24,745 nt of DNA from Perkinsus chesapeaki (taxonomy: Eukaryota > Perkinsozoa > Perkinsida > Perkinsidae): the NCBI GenBank assembly GCA_013115145.1, contig JAAPAO010000538.1, forward strand, positions 1 through 24,745. Direction: 5' to 3'. Positions within the stretch are counted from its first letter, which is position 1, and the number at the start of each line of letters is the position of its first letter. This document shows positions 1-10,922 of the stretch, in pieces. The notes beneath the pieces are model-generated. The model made no database searches, had not been told where the DNA came from, and saw only the letters and a program-made list of their open reading frames with translations. Position numbers and translations under genes: made by a program.

Positions 1-207
1 GCTCAGTGTAGGTTTCTATCAGCGCTCAGTGTAGGTTTCCATCAGCGCTCAGTGTAGGTTTCCATCAGCGCTCAGTGTAGGTTTCCATCAGCGCTCAGTG
101 TAGGTTTCTATCAGCGCTCAGTGTAGGTTTCCATCAGCGCTCAGTGTAGGTTTCTATCAGCGCTCAGTGTAGGTTTCCATCAGCGCTCAGTGTAGGTTTC
201 TATCAGC
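1..207. repeat. 23-bp minisatellite, nine copies
   Basis: Nine head-to-tail copies of a 23-bp unit start at 1, 24, 47, 70, 93, 116, 139, 162 and 185, and a four-base remnant follows at 208. The array probably continues to the left of the window. Copies differ only at unit position 17, which reads T,C,C,C,T,C,T,C,T. The unit length is not a multiple of three and there are no spacers, so it is neither coding nor CRISPR. It ends about 75 bp before the transporter start codon. Confidence 0.97.
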
Positions 208-281
208 GCTCTGTTGTGTTGTATAGTAGTCCATCCTCGTAGCATTCCCCTAAAGTCAGTAATAGATCATCCCCAAATAAT

Positions 282-2895
282 ATGATGATCTACCCTCGCC
301 CACGATGGTGGTTGTCGTTCTATGACCTCGTCGATATCGTTTATGCGATTGTCCAAGCAATAGTCATGGCTATACCAGTAGTGGCTCCCCCTAACCCCAA
401 TGCCTGGTATGTGCCTCTTATGGTAAGGCTGGCTAAGAAGCGTTAGCGCCGTCAGACTCCCTCTTCTATTAGGTATTCATGGGCCCGTCAACTGCACCTC
501 TTGCACCTATGGAGCCGATACCAATGATTATCATCTCCATCGTCTGCATGCTAATGTTTTGCTTCCCGTGTGCCATCGGCTTTCTCGTCCATTACCTCGG
601 AATGGTGGCATCTGGTGGAACTATGAATCGTGCTTGGGCTTGCTTCGCTGTCCTGCCCTTCACTATGCTGCTTTCTCTGTGTCTTCCAGAGGCTCGTACT
701 AAGTTCAGCAAGGTTGTATCTCCTGCTCTTATAATGGCTTTCTGTTACGTGCCCGTTGGTTTCTATATGCAGGACCCTTACCTCGAAGTCGGTACCATGC
801 TACTCTTAGCTCTTTGGTTGCTTGCCATTGCGTGCGGCGTATCAATTGTCTGGAAACTGCTCCACTGGATACCGTACAAGGGACCAGAACCACCTCAAGT
901 GTTCGCCTATACATATGCTGACTTCTTCGATATTCTTATCGGTTACTTCGATTCCGCTACCGACCACCCTGAAGTGATTAAAACTACCTTCGATCAGTTC
1001 AATGAAGCGTGCATGGCCCTTGCTCCATGCAAGAAAATATCTCCCCTTGAAAGCGAAGTCATGTGGAACATGGCGGGTGAACTCCTTGCTCTTTATGACT
1101 GTCTTAATGAACATCAGTTCGATCGTATCACCCGAAAGGTGCTTTGGCAACCTTTGGCATCTGAAGTGCTCGATATTCGCTCTGCTGTGGGACGGGTGAT
1201 GAGGAAAACCGCTGACGGTGACCCCATAAGAGCAGACATGAATATACAAGAGGATATCGATGCCCTCCAGAAACACGCGGGCGAGGTGTCCGATACCTTA
1301 CGAGATTGCCAGGCTCTCGCTGGTAAGGAGCTTGATCGAGTCCAAGTAACTCGTTTTTATTATGCCATCGAGTCGATTCTGTCAATAGCAGTCTTGGCAG
1401 AGAAATACCGAGTTTTGCATGTGAAAGCTGATGAAGCGGCAAAGGAGAAGGCTGAAAAGAATAAGGTAAGCCATAAAGAAAACTGACAACGTTATTTTCA
1501 CTTCTTCAGCAACTGAGCCTCTGTACCAAAACGGCCGGCCTAAGCAAGACCATTTGGAGTGCGATAAAGGGATGGTTGAAGCGGCCACTCTTTGATGATC
1601 TTCATGGCTCCTCCGATCTTATGTCTCGTATGCGAGTTCCCCTTCGAACCGCCTTTGGCATGAATATTCTTTGCACTATGCTTGTACTGTGGGGTAACTA
1701 CAGTGAGATTGTCAGACTTCATGGCTTCTGGGCGGTTATACCACAATACGTTCTTTACCTACCAACTGCTGGTGCCACTCTATTAAAAGGAACTAGACGT
1801 ATGATTGGCACCCTACTAGCTGGAGTGGTGTCAGTGCTCTGCCTTTACCTGCATCCTGGCAATATGGCAGCCTTCTTTGTTGAGAACATTTTGTTCGTAA
1901 TCATTGCAAAGCTCGGCCTAAAGGACAAGAGGGTCGGCTACGCTGCTTATGTGTTCTACTTTACTTGGTCAATCATAGGATGGGGATCTATATTGGTGCC
2001 CATGCCCGAATCGCAGCAGTTACAAGTAGCACTGTGGCGTCTTGTCTTCACCACCGGCGGTGTGCTCCTAATGCTTCTTTCGAGCTGCTTGATATTCCCT
2101 AACTTCGCTGCTACTCAATTGATCGAGGCTAGCAAAACATCCATTGAAAGTGTGGCAGAAGATGTGGCTCCCCTTCTACTTGGTGGGTACTTGAAAGATT
2201 GCGAAGGAGAGGACCAACGACTTGCTGCCCTTGTCGAAAATTGGCAAAACTTTGGCCGAGAGGCATACAATCAGATAGCCTCTCGCATTAACTTGAAGAT
2301 TGATTCAGCTGCTGAGATAGCTGTTTACGGTAGACTTCATTTGGTCCCAGAGCTGAGCAAGCGTGTTTGGCGAGAACAGAAGTACATCACCAACATTCAG
2401 CGCAGCGGTCTTGTTCTCTTCACTTCGGTGATCGTTCTCTACCCTCACGCTAAAGATCCGCAAATTCAGGACCTCTTCCGCCCTGCGACAGATATAATAA
2501 TAGCATTTGGTAAAGCTGTTCAAGCTTCCGGTACAAGGATGACGGAATTCCTCAAAACCGGTGTCCTGTCCAATGTGTCTGCGGCCGATGATGATCTCCA
2601 CGTTGAAGTTCAAAGATGTCTCGAGGCCATGCACGACTTGCAGGATAGAATCGCGACTGAGTTCTTGGCGAATCCAAACAGGCAGGGTGATCCATCGGCC
2701 ATTATGAAGCTGTTCCATGCAGCTTATGCTCTATGCGACTTCGCCACTTCCTGGGAAGAGCTGGAGAATGCCCTTCTGGGCAAAAGGGTTCCTTGCGAAA
2801 TGGCTGAGAGTTTACCTAATGAAGGTTCCTCCAATCCTTCTCAGACGGTTCCTACGTTGCGAGGGAGGGTACCATCTTCAGCTACTACAGCCTGA
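282..2895 (+). CDS. FUSC/ALMT-like multi-spanning membrane transporter, 3 exons
   Basis: Exons 282-422, 473-1465 and 1510-2895 join in phase 0 to about 839 residues. Introns 423-472 (50 nt) and 1466-1509 (44 nt) are GTAAG...AG; the second contains the stop that otherwise seems to end the upstream frame. I chose ATG 282 because the 47-codon first exon is open, ends at a good donor and reads directly into GTA-TTC before the ATG at 479. Hydrophobic helices lie near residues 65-90, 98-120, 128-146 and 153-174; a soluble helical stretch of about 225 residues follows, then a second membrane block (about 425-580) with the FUSC-like signature GFWAVIPQYV...PTAGATLLKGTRR..GTLLAG. A soluble C-terminal half follows. 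Bacterial aromatic-acid exporters and plant aluminium-activated malate channels share this layout, so an organic-anion transport role is inferred; the substrate is unknown. A broken copy lies downstream at 4900. Confidence 0.82.
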
Positions 2896-4899
2896 ATACG
2901 TCATTCATCCTGTTGCGTTGGCTACAACTGTGACTGTATTCATTTAGAAAACATTATCTTCGTATTCTAAATTGCTGTGGTGCTAGTCAGTCATAAGAGA
3001 CGGGATCTGGTACAAACCAGTCTAAAGGTATAATACGTAATGGATGGCGAAAACAACACTACCGAGTCGTAAAGCGAGGTTAGTTGCGTTACTCGGCGAC
3101 GAAGGTAGGATGCCTGTCACATTGGGATGTTGAATAGCCCTACCGGAGGCAAACTGGCTAAGCCGCGCAACAAATATCCGCTACGCGTACGGAAAGCGCA
3201 CAATCCTCTGAGGCGCTAAGTCAGATCGGCAGTTGTGCATTGCGGAGCTTGCCTCTTGTTATGTACCCTCTATCGAATGCTTGTCACGCTTAGATTGTTG
3301 TGGCAAGCGTCGGACGATCGTCATTCGTTCACCGGTCCCCCTCAGTGGAGCGAACCGACCCGCCTACCCCGACAACAAGCTTCACGCTGCGCTGGCTTGG
3401 AACGCTTTTTCCAGTGCAGAAAAGCCATTCCCTAGTTCCAAGCTAGGTTGCTACGTGCTGTTCAATAAAATACAAGGCACGGCATGCCCGCCCGCAGTAT
3501 TCTCTTGGTGGCTTCAATGTGAGATTTTTCTCACCGTAGGATGCATGAGTTACTTGATCGTGTATTGATCTGCCTCTAAGTTACCTAACAAGCGGGTCAC
3601 ACAAACTGCACCATCAGAGAATTTTGCTACTACAACAAGCTGCTAATAAGCAAAGCGACATTGCTGAGAATGGCACAGGTTATTAAGTAGTCGTTGCAGT
3701 GCAGTGTCACGCGAAAGTGACCCCTTTCGAATGATGGTGCGCAAGCCCATCAGTAGCTGTACGCTATAACGCATTTAAAGTACAGTTGCACGCATATACA
3801 GCACTTAAAACAGATCGCTTGCATTTCGGTGACATGCAACACTTTTCATGATCTTTCGTTTGCAGACTTCTTCTCTCCTTCCAGCGTATCCTCTATCGAT
3901 CCCTGAGTGGCCCTGAGAAGGAGGGCAGTGGTGTGCCCGCTGTTCAGCACTGATAGTTACTCACCTTATGGGTTTCTGTGAATCGAACATAGAATGGGGG
4001 CCGATCCCACCCATTGAGCAACCGACTCCTTTGAGCCGCTCAAATACTTTACGATTGGGTTGTATCGGTTGTGAGTTTGGCACGGTCCGCTGCCAACGCA
4101 CACTTCGTCATGAGGAGGGTCTACGCCTACTAGCTGCTTCCATGTATTATGATCGTGGATGGTAGCCCTCATTGAGGGCTGTATGATATCCAGTCCTCGA
4201 TCCCTGCCAAGCAAAGCTCACCATTGCGTCGGTACAGCGGTCGCGCACAAATGGTCAGAATTGTGACAGCTGTCCCGTTTCCTTCCTTGATTGATACGGC
4301 CTCTAGTTTCAAGGGTTGCCATCCGCGTCGGAATTTCATACCGTATTGGTTGGCACCCACCATACGTTTTTGCCTCCGCAGGTCTTCGCTCCTGTTTATA
4401 GTAAGTGCAATAAGATATGCTAGCAGCGCTGTCTCGGATACTGCAGTAGACTATGGCTATCATACACTGTATGATGTTCGCTATGAAATTGCCCAACGTC
4501 ATAATTAGCTTTCATTTTGATGACCGTTACATGCCTTCAGAGGTTTATTACTGAGTCGGTATTAAACCTCTGAAGTCATGTCAGTAATTCTATGAACGAA
4601 TTCCTGCTGTATACTTGGGTAGGGACAAATACGAGCCAACCTCGCTGGAAGCAGGCAACGGTTGGATTTTCACAATTCTCAAGCTTCATTCCTAGCATTA
4701 GCAACAGACGTATTAGTGGTAGCTACTTGGTTAGGAGGCTTGAGCAGCGACACCGTGCTAGCTGTTGGAGTATTCCGTTAGCGTCGCCACGCAGGCGACC
4801 CAGATGATATGCCATTCAACTTGTGTTTCACCAATAACGTGTAATTTGGGGGTTATCGCGAGTGTTCTAGTTGAGGGTAATCGCTCATGTCTATCTCAG
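2896..4899. other. Intergenic stretch without a recognised gene
   Basis: Short open frames occur on both strands (for example 3233-3568 and 4224-4508), but none shows a domain, hydrophobic pattern or splice-consistent continuation I recognise. The only clear structure is the inverted repeat at 4530-4580. About the last 40 bases, ending in ATCTCAG at 4899, form the 3' splice site in front of the broken transporter copy. No counterpart of transporter exons 1 and 2 is visible here. Confidence 0.6.
4530..4580. repeat. Long inverted repeat / hairpin
   Basis: The 18-nt arms 4530-4547 and 4563-4580 are reverse complements with one mismatch (C 4534 against T 4576), around a 15-nt loop. The inner 13 bp (CTTCAGAGGTTTA and its complement) match perfectly. 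No T-run follows, so it does not look like a bacterial-type terminator. It may be a small fold-back element or a structured RNA segment; no flanking target duplication was identified. Confidence 0.75.
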
Positions 4900-6296
4900 C
4901 AGCTGAGTCTCTGGACCAAGATGGTGGGAGGACTTAAGGTCATTGGAGGCGCTGTGAAGAAATGGTTGAAGCGCCCGCTGTTTAACGATTTGCACGGCTA
5001 TTCCGATCTTATTTCCCGTATGCGAATTCCCGTACGAACCGCTTTAAGCATGAGTATAGTTTGCACTATGCTTGTACTGTGGGGTAATTACAGCGAGAAT
5101 GTTAGACTTCATGGCTTCTGGGCGGTCATACCACAATACGTTCTTTACCTACCAACTGCTGGTGCCACTCTATTAAAAGGCACTAAGCGTATCATCGGTA
5201 CCTTACTTGGTGGCGCGTTGGCAGTGCTCTGCCTCTACCTGCATCCTGATAATATGGCTGCCTTCTTAGAAGGCCCTTCTATGTTGAAAATATTCTGCTC
5301 GTTATGGTAGCGAAGTGTGGTTTAAAGAACAAGACTATCGGCTACGCTACTTACGTATTCTCTTTTACGTGGATGATCGTTGGATGGGGTCCATCATGAT
5401 ACCCATGCCCGAGTCCGAGCAATTCTCAGTGGCCTTATGGCGTTTCGTCTTCACCACTGGCGGTGTGCTTCTAGTTATCCTTACCAGCTGTCTTGTCTTC
5501 CCGAACTTCGCTGCTATTCAACTAATCAAAGCGAGTGAGAGGTCTATTCAAAGTGTGGCTGAAGGCATTGCTCCCTTTCTGATTGGTGGCTCTCTTAAGC
5601 AGTGCGAAGGTGACGACGAGCGAATGGCTGCTCTGCTGCAGAAATGGCAAGACTTCGGCCGAGATACGTATACCGAGGTAGCTTCACGTATTAGTTTCAT
5701 GGACGATGCCTCTGCGGAGATCGCTGTTTATGGTAAAGTCCATTTGGTGCCCGAGTTGAGCAAGTGGATTTGGTTGAAGCAGAAATACATAACAAACACC
5801 CAGCGAAGCGGCCTCGTACTTCTCACTTCAGTGGTGAAACTTAACTCACGCTCAGGACTCGGAGATACAAGAGCTTGTTAGCCCAGCCACGCCTAGAATG
5901 CGCTCTTACGGAAAAGTTGTTCAAGCCTCTGCGACAAGGATGACTGAACTGCTACGAACTGGTGTCGTGTCCAGTTCCCTTGGTGTTTCCAATGCCGACG
6001 ATGATCTCCATGTTGAAGTACAGAGGTGCATCGAGACCATGCAGGAGATGCAGAACCGCATCACCGATGAGTTCTTGGCGAGTCCTAACACAAGTGGTGA
6101 CACTTCTGCCATCATGGAGCTGTTTCCTGCAGCTTACGCATTAAGTGACTTTGCTCTTGTCTGGGAACAGCTGGAAAATGCACTTATGGGCGAGAGGCCC
6201 CCCTGCGAACTTGTTGAGCGCTCGCAACATACCGCGAGCTCTAGCGCTTCTGGAGCGGTTCCTACTCTGCGAGGGATCGCACAGCCTTCATCCTGA
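4900..6296 (+). pseudogene. Broken tandem copy of the FUSC/ALMT-like transporter (last exon only)
   Basis: The segment aligns along its whole length with transporter exon 3 (1510-2895), starting from the same QLSL residues after an AG acceptor and ending with the same VPTLRG tail. Three frame breaks are visible: a 14-nt insertion at 5268-5281, a 1-nt loss near 5391 (TCT versus CC), and a 2-nt loss near 5836-5845. Between the breaks the protein sequence stays close to the parent, for example GFWAVIPQYVLYLPTAGATL, so the damage looks recent or the copy evolved under constraint for a time. Exons 1 and 2 are absent upstream, so even without the frameshifts it would lack the first membrane block. 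Confidence 0.9.
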
Positions 6297-7289
6297 CCAG
6301 CATGATTCCGTCGTCAGTTGAGTGTAATGGGACGGCTATGTCTTTATTCAGAAAGGAACTTTATCCGCATCCTTTTCGGTATCAATTTGAATGTCATGTT
6401 AATGGGAGTTTCGACAACCCAGGTCGGCTGGTAGCCAACGTAAGCTGGCAAATGCAGAACGGTTCATCACGATCCGGAAGTCCCTTGGGTGGTAGACTAA
6501 CATCGCCAATGGTCTGCTTACGATCACGGTTATATCATGTTTGCAATTTGTAACAGCAACTCGATGAGGCCCGGTAAATATCCACTCTTTCTCGGCATGT
6601 TCACTAAGTCAGGCATCAAGCTGGGATTCATCGACCGTCATAGGGAGCTAAGCGTTGACCTCTGGTGACCACTGATGACTTCTTCGCTCTTGCAGTTCTT
6701 CACCATCTGCTTATCGTCTGCCCCTTCCGTTCAAGAATCTGAACGTGAATGTGCCGAGTGAGGTACTATCAGATGAATAGACGCTGACGAATACAGTCTC
6801 TGAAACTTCACTGACCTTCGGAGTTCCCACAAGATTCGATTGATGCCAGCGGAGAGGATTTTGTGATCACGTAGCTTTCATCGGCGCACGCTTCAGGTTC
6901 TGGCCAATGACACCAACCCCGCACGTTCACATCTCGCGCTTATGCCATTCCTAATGGCAACTTTGACCTCTAACTCGAAAGCTACCGTGGGGTAGCCTAT
7001 CAACATTCTCCTTTGTTTTCTATCGTGGCCTGCATCGGCATGTTTCGCCGCCACGTACGGCGGTACGCGACTTATTTGCTCCACTAACTCAACGCGACTC
7101 CCGATATTATCGACACCAATGACGTACAACAACGTGAACACGTGAATGCTACTAACACTTTACTGATCCACATCATCATCACAGAATGCTATAGACTCAA
7201 CCATTGAGGTTATTCCCTCCTAGCTCCGAGTAACCGCTGTATTTTGGCCGGTCTCGGTCACCTATCATAACCAATACTGACCACTGGCT
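6297..7289. other. Convergent intergenic stretch, nothing recognised
   Basis: This lies between the end of the broken transporter copy (+) and the stop codon of the giant signalling gene (-). Short open frames such as 6302-6553 (+) and 6893-7141 (-) have no recognisable domain, no good splice continuation and no repeat structure. It presumably carries the 3' untranslated regions of the flanking units; no clear polyadenylation element was identified. Confidence 0.5.
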
Positions 7290-10200
7290 TCAATACCTAC
7301 TCATAGGATGGGGCCGCCTAGGGAAGGCTCCCTGTGTGGTGCTGCTGAGTTCCTCCACTATAAGGGAGCTTTGTCTAAAGTCTCTGTCGAAAGGACGGTT
7401 GCCGAGAGCTCGGATGTTAGTCGGTTGCCTGAAAAAATGTGAATCACCAGCATCTTGAAGCACCTTACCCGAGCCCGAGCGACGGAGGCATACCATACCC
7501 CTGTCGGCCGAATCCAGCTTGATACAGTCCAGAAACCTTATCGCCGGGCAGCTGAATACATCAGAATCAAATTCGCTTTTCAAAGGTCCAGCTCACCAGA
7601 ACTTGATCCCTTGCTTGCTTAATCATATGTCTGGGATCGGCCAGCTCCACCTCTCTATGCCGGAGAGTCTAAGACACACTGGTCGTATCACAATACGCCC
7701 TCTTTGCCTACCTGCTGCATTGCCTCCATTTTACTAGCCATCTCCAACAACTTGGTCTGCATCGTCTGATTGTCCCTGCGCATCTCCATAACCCCAAAGT
7801 CGGCGTGCCAACTCACTTAGCAAGCATTTGGTTATCACTAACGAGCTGGGATGTCTTTGTTTGATGGTATCGCATTTCCAACATCAAGTGCTTCATATCC
7901 TGCTGAGCATTCAGCAGTGCCTCCTAATAAATGACAGCAATTAGGCACTCCCAAGCTGACCGTAGCGCCACCTGAAGGTCCTTCACTTGCTTATCAGCCC
8001 GGCCACTCGCCACCAACGCAGCATGCCCTAGATGACCGGTCTCCAATATAAAGCATGCCCACTCTCCTCCTCCTCACCTCCCTTGCTAGCTCCTCCAGCG
8101 GTTCCTGTCCCTCCACCACGAGCGCCCGCCGCAGCTTCGTTCTGCAGTTTAATAATCTCATGATTAAGTTGATGTATAATATCATTCTGTTGCTTCATAA
8201 CCTAACACTCGTATAGATACGACACTTCCACTGGGAACCTCACCGCCGCCGCGTTATTTAGTGGCCGATCGGCCACAGCAGACTTGTACATTTCAGCCTC
8301 GGCCTGCTTGGCCGCTAACAGCCGTTTGAGCCCTTCAATATCGGCAGATTCATCGCCTTTGCTGGTTTTCAAAGCCAGCGCAGTGCTCCCAGCAGATCTT
8401 TGCTCTCTCTTCTTCAATACAAAACCTATATGACCATGGTGAGCCCAAAAGCCTACTGCTATTAGCCTGTACTATGTAACTATAGGAATATTACTAGTAT
8501 TAATAATCCCATAGTATTATAGTAGTAATTATTAGAACAATTTACTACCATATACGACTCCTAATCTCACAATCTTAGTAATTCATCGACGTAAATGTGC
8601 CTCTATTTCACATTTTCAAGTGAGAATCGGAATCAGCGAGATCTCTATGCCAATGCGTTATTGATTCGCTAACTATAAGTTGAGCGGGAGCCAGGTACAG
8701 CAGCAGATACGTTCCAGGTTCTTACACTTATTAGTCGACGAGAAATCGTTGAAAAAGTATAGCAATAATTTTCAATGTGAATGGCTATATCTATGCCCCC
8801 AAATTCGTGACGCCTACCTTTAGTCTTAAGACGGCTAACTTCCATTTTAGCCACTTCCAGTTCTCCTTGCAAGCATCCCCGACGGATCTCTGCATCGGTG
8901 AGATCCTTCTGCAGCTTAACTATCATCTGTGCCTCCTCTCCTCTTCCATTCAGTTGCTCCTCCAGACGTGCAAGTTCCTACACAAATAGCATACCCTCCA
9001 GCAGTAGCCTCGGTCTCACCTCCTCCTTGGCCATGATGGCCGTCTGTAGTTGTTGGATTTGCAGCCCAAACAGACCTTGAGGCTCCCCGCTGTTGGCTGC
9101 CGTACCGCCGGTAACCGCTTCGAGAAGATCCTCTGTGTCGGCCACATAATCCTGAAATGGCAATTACTTCTGTACCCGGGAAAACAACGACCACTCATCA
9201 AAGCTACTATGCACCCAACCATTAGATGACAATAGCTACAGACTTCCAGCCTAGGTTGGGAAATTGAGGGTGCTGGTACGGTATCAATACTACCAGATTC
9301 CGGGCTTACATAGAAAGCGTAGAAACCTCCCTCAAGTCCCTCCTGGGCTGCATCCAGGCACCTCACCCTTACCTGTATAAAGTCTATTTCCTTCTGTAAC
9401 GTCCTCATTGTCTTAATCAAAGGATGCATAGCATCAGCCTCCACTTCCTCTTCGACCTTCTCAGCATCTTCCTCCCCCTGAGCCCATCCCTGCTCCCCTC
9501 ATATTTTCACTTCCTTACCTTTTTCCCTCCCTCCTCATCAACATCTGATCCACCACCGTCTGCTGCCTCAGCAGCAGCTGCTGCCTCCTTCGCCGCCTCC
9601 TCAGCAGCTATCCTCTTCTGTTCAGCCTCTATTTCCCGAGCCAACCCTGTCGCCATGACAATCGAATTCACCACCTCCTCCATCGATGTTATCATCTCCT
9701 CAGCCTTCTCTCGAGACGGTACCATATCCGTCTGGTCTCCGACATGGAACCCGATCTAACACAGCCACCCTATATTATAGTTAGTATAACTTATATAATG
9801 TTAATTATAGATAAAATGTTGATTAAAGATATAATGTTAATTATAGATATAATGTTGATTATAGATATAATGTTGATTGAAGATATAATGTTGATTATAG
9901 ATATAATGTTGATTATAGATATAATGTTAATTATGGATATAATGTTGATAATAAAATATAATACTACTTAATAGTAATATAAATAAAATCATTTGTATAT
10001 CACAAACTGTATTATATATACTGTACAAGTGGACCAGCACTGCTGCTGGTGTCCGTGCTCAACCCACCTTAACAAGATCCCTAAGGACCCTATGTGCTCT
10101 CCTAGCCTCCACATTGGCCCCGGCCGCTTGAGAATTAAGCTCCTTTATCTGTCCTTCCAAATCGCTCAACTTCACCAGTATCGGATTCCTCGCTTGCTCT

Positions 10201-10922
10201 TCCATCTGAAACAATACGATAACCCACCGACTATGGGACCGAACTGTCTGCGGATGGCAGTGAATTCACGGTCGATAGAAGCATGTCGAAGCAGTTCCAT
10301 TTGAATACATCGGCGATGCTACCCTAACCACAGCGTTGTACTTCCACGCACAGTAAGCCTATCAAACGGCGAGAGCGTAGCCTCACCTCGGGCAACTCGG
10401 CATCTTTGATCGATCCTCGTTTCTGCTTGCCATTGCCACTGCCCTTCGCCATCGCCTCCTCCTCTAGAAGCTCATTAGCTCTATCCTCCTCCTCCTCAGC
10501 GAATGCAACTACTTCTAAGAGTGTCTCGCAAATACCTGATACACACAACGTGCCGGAAGCCGCAACAGGGATATAAAAATAAGTCGACCTACGTCGTACG
10601 AATACTTAATAATAAGATTCACAAACAGAAATGATCAATTTCAATGATGTAATTATTATCAGTAAATGGAAGCTGTAGAAAAAGAAAGCATGCACCAGTA
10701 AAAATACACAGTTATCGATTTCCTACGCTCCATAGGCTCCACCAGGCTAATAGCGTTCTTTGCACTGATGGTTCCCTTCCGTTTCAGTTGCTCTTGTATA
10801 AGGTCCGCTTGACTTGAAATTTTCCTCTGTTGTCCCTCCCCGTCAACTCCGGCACTCGAGGTTGTTATCGAAGTGCCGTGCAGGATGCTCAACTCAGCCT
10901 CGAGCTCTTGGATGCGCTCCAG
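7290..10922 (-). other. Coiled-coil tail exons of the giant protein
   Basis: After the cyclase fold the gene continues as many small exons rich in Glu, Lys, Gln, Leu and Ala. Examples are LERIQELEAELSILHG (10922-10710), LVKLSDLEGQIKELNSQAAG (10205-10068), EIEAEQKRIAAEEAAKEAAA (about 9755-9520), QIQQLQTAIMAKEE (near 9030), ELARLEEQLNGRGEEAQ and SRLKTK (8960-8820), IEGLKRLLAAKQAEAEMYKS (near 8300), MKQQNDIIHQLNHEIIKLQN (8201-8100) and METKLLEM-like repeats near 7740. Heptad spacing suggests dimeric coiled coil over several hundred residues. The last two exons (joined across intron 7429-7468, 40 nt) are not coiled and end at TGA 7290-7292. Splice borders here are partly ambiguous. The tail may hold the protein at a cytoskeletal or membrane site (inferred). 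Confidence 0.65.

Noticed and set aside
1-207. Possible CRISPR array
   Set aside because: Copies abut directly with no spacers, and the genome is eukaryotic.
842-1276. 144-codon minus-strand frame
   Set aside because: It lies opposite the transporter exon 2 and has no independent features.
479-1486. A separate 335-residue protein starting at ATG 479
   Set aside because: The stop at 1486 lies in a 44-nt GT-AG intron, and the frame continues exactly into the FUSC-like exon; an upstream in-frame exon also exists.
3233-3568. 111-codon plus-strand frame
   Set aside because: No hydrophobic, domain or splice logic was found; similar-length frames occur by chance in this GC range.
3960-4040. tRNA-like T-arm on the minus strand near 3976 (TTCGATT loop)
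   Set aside because: The stem is imperfect, and no A-box, anticodon arm or acceptor pairing is present.
9744-9971. Plus-strand open frame with repeated MLIIDI peptide
   Set aside because: It is a direct result of an 18-bp repeat inside a minus-strand intron; the composition is purely AT-driven.
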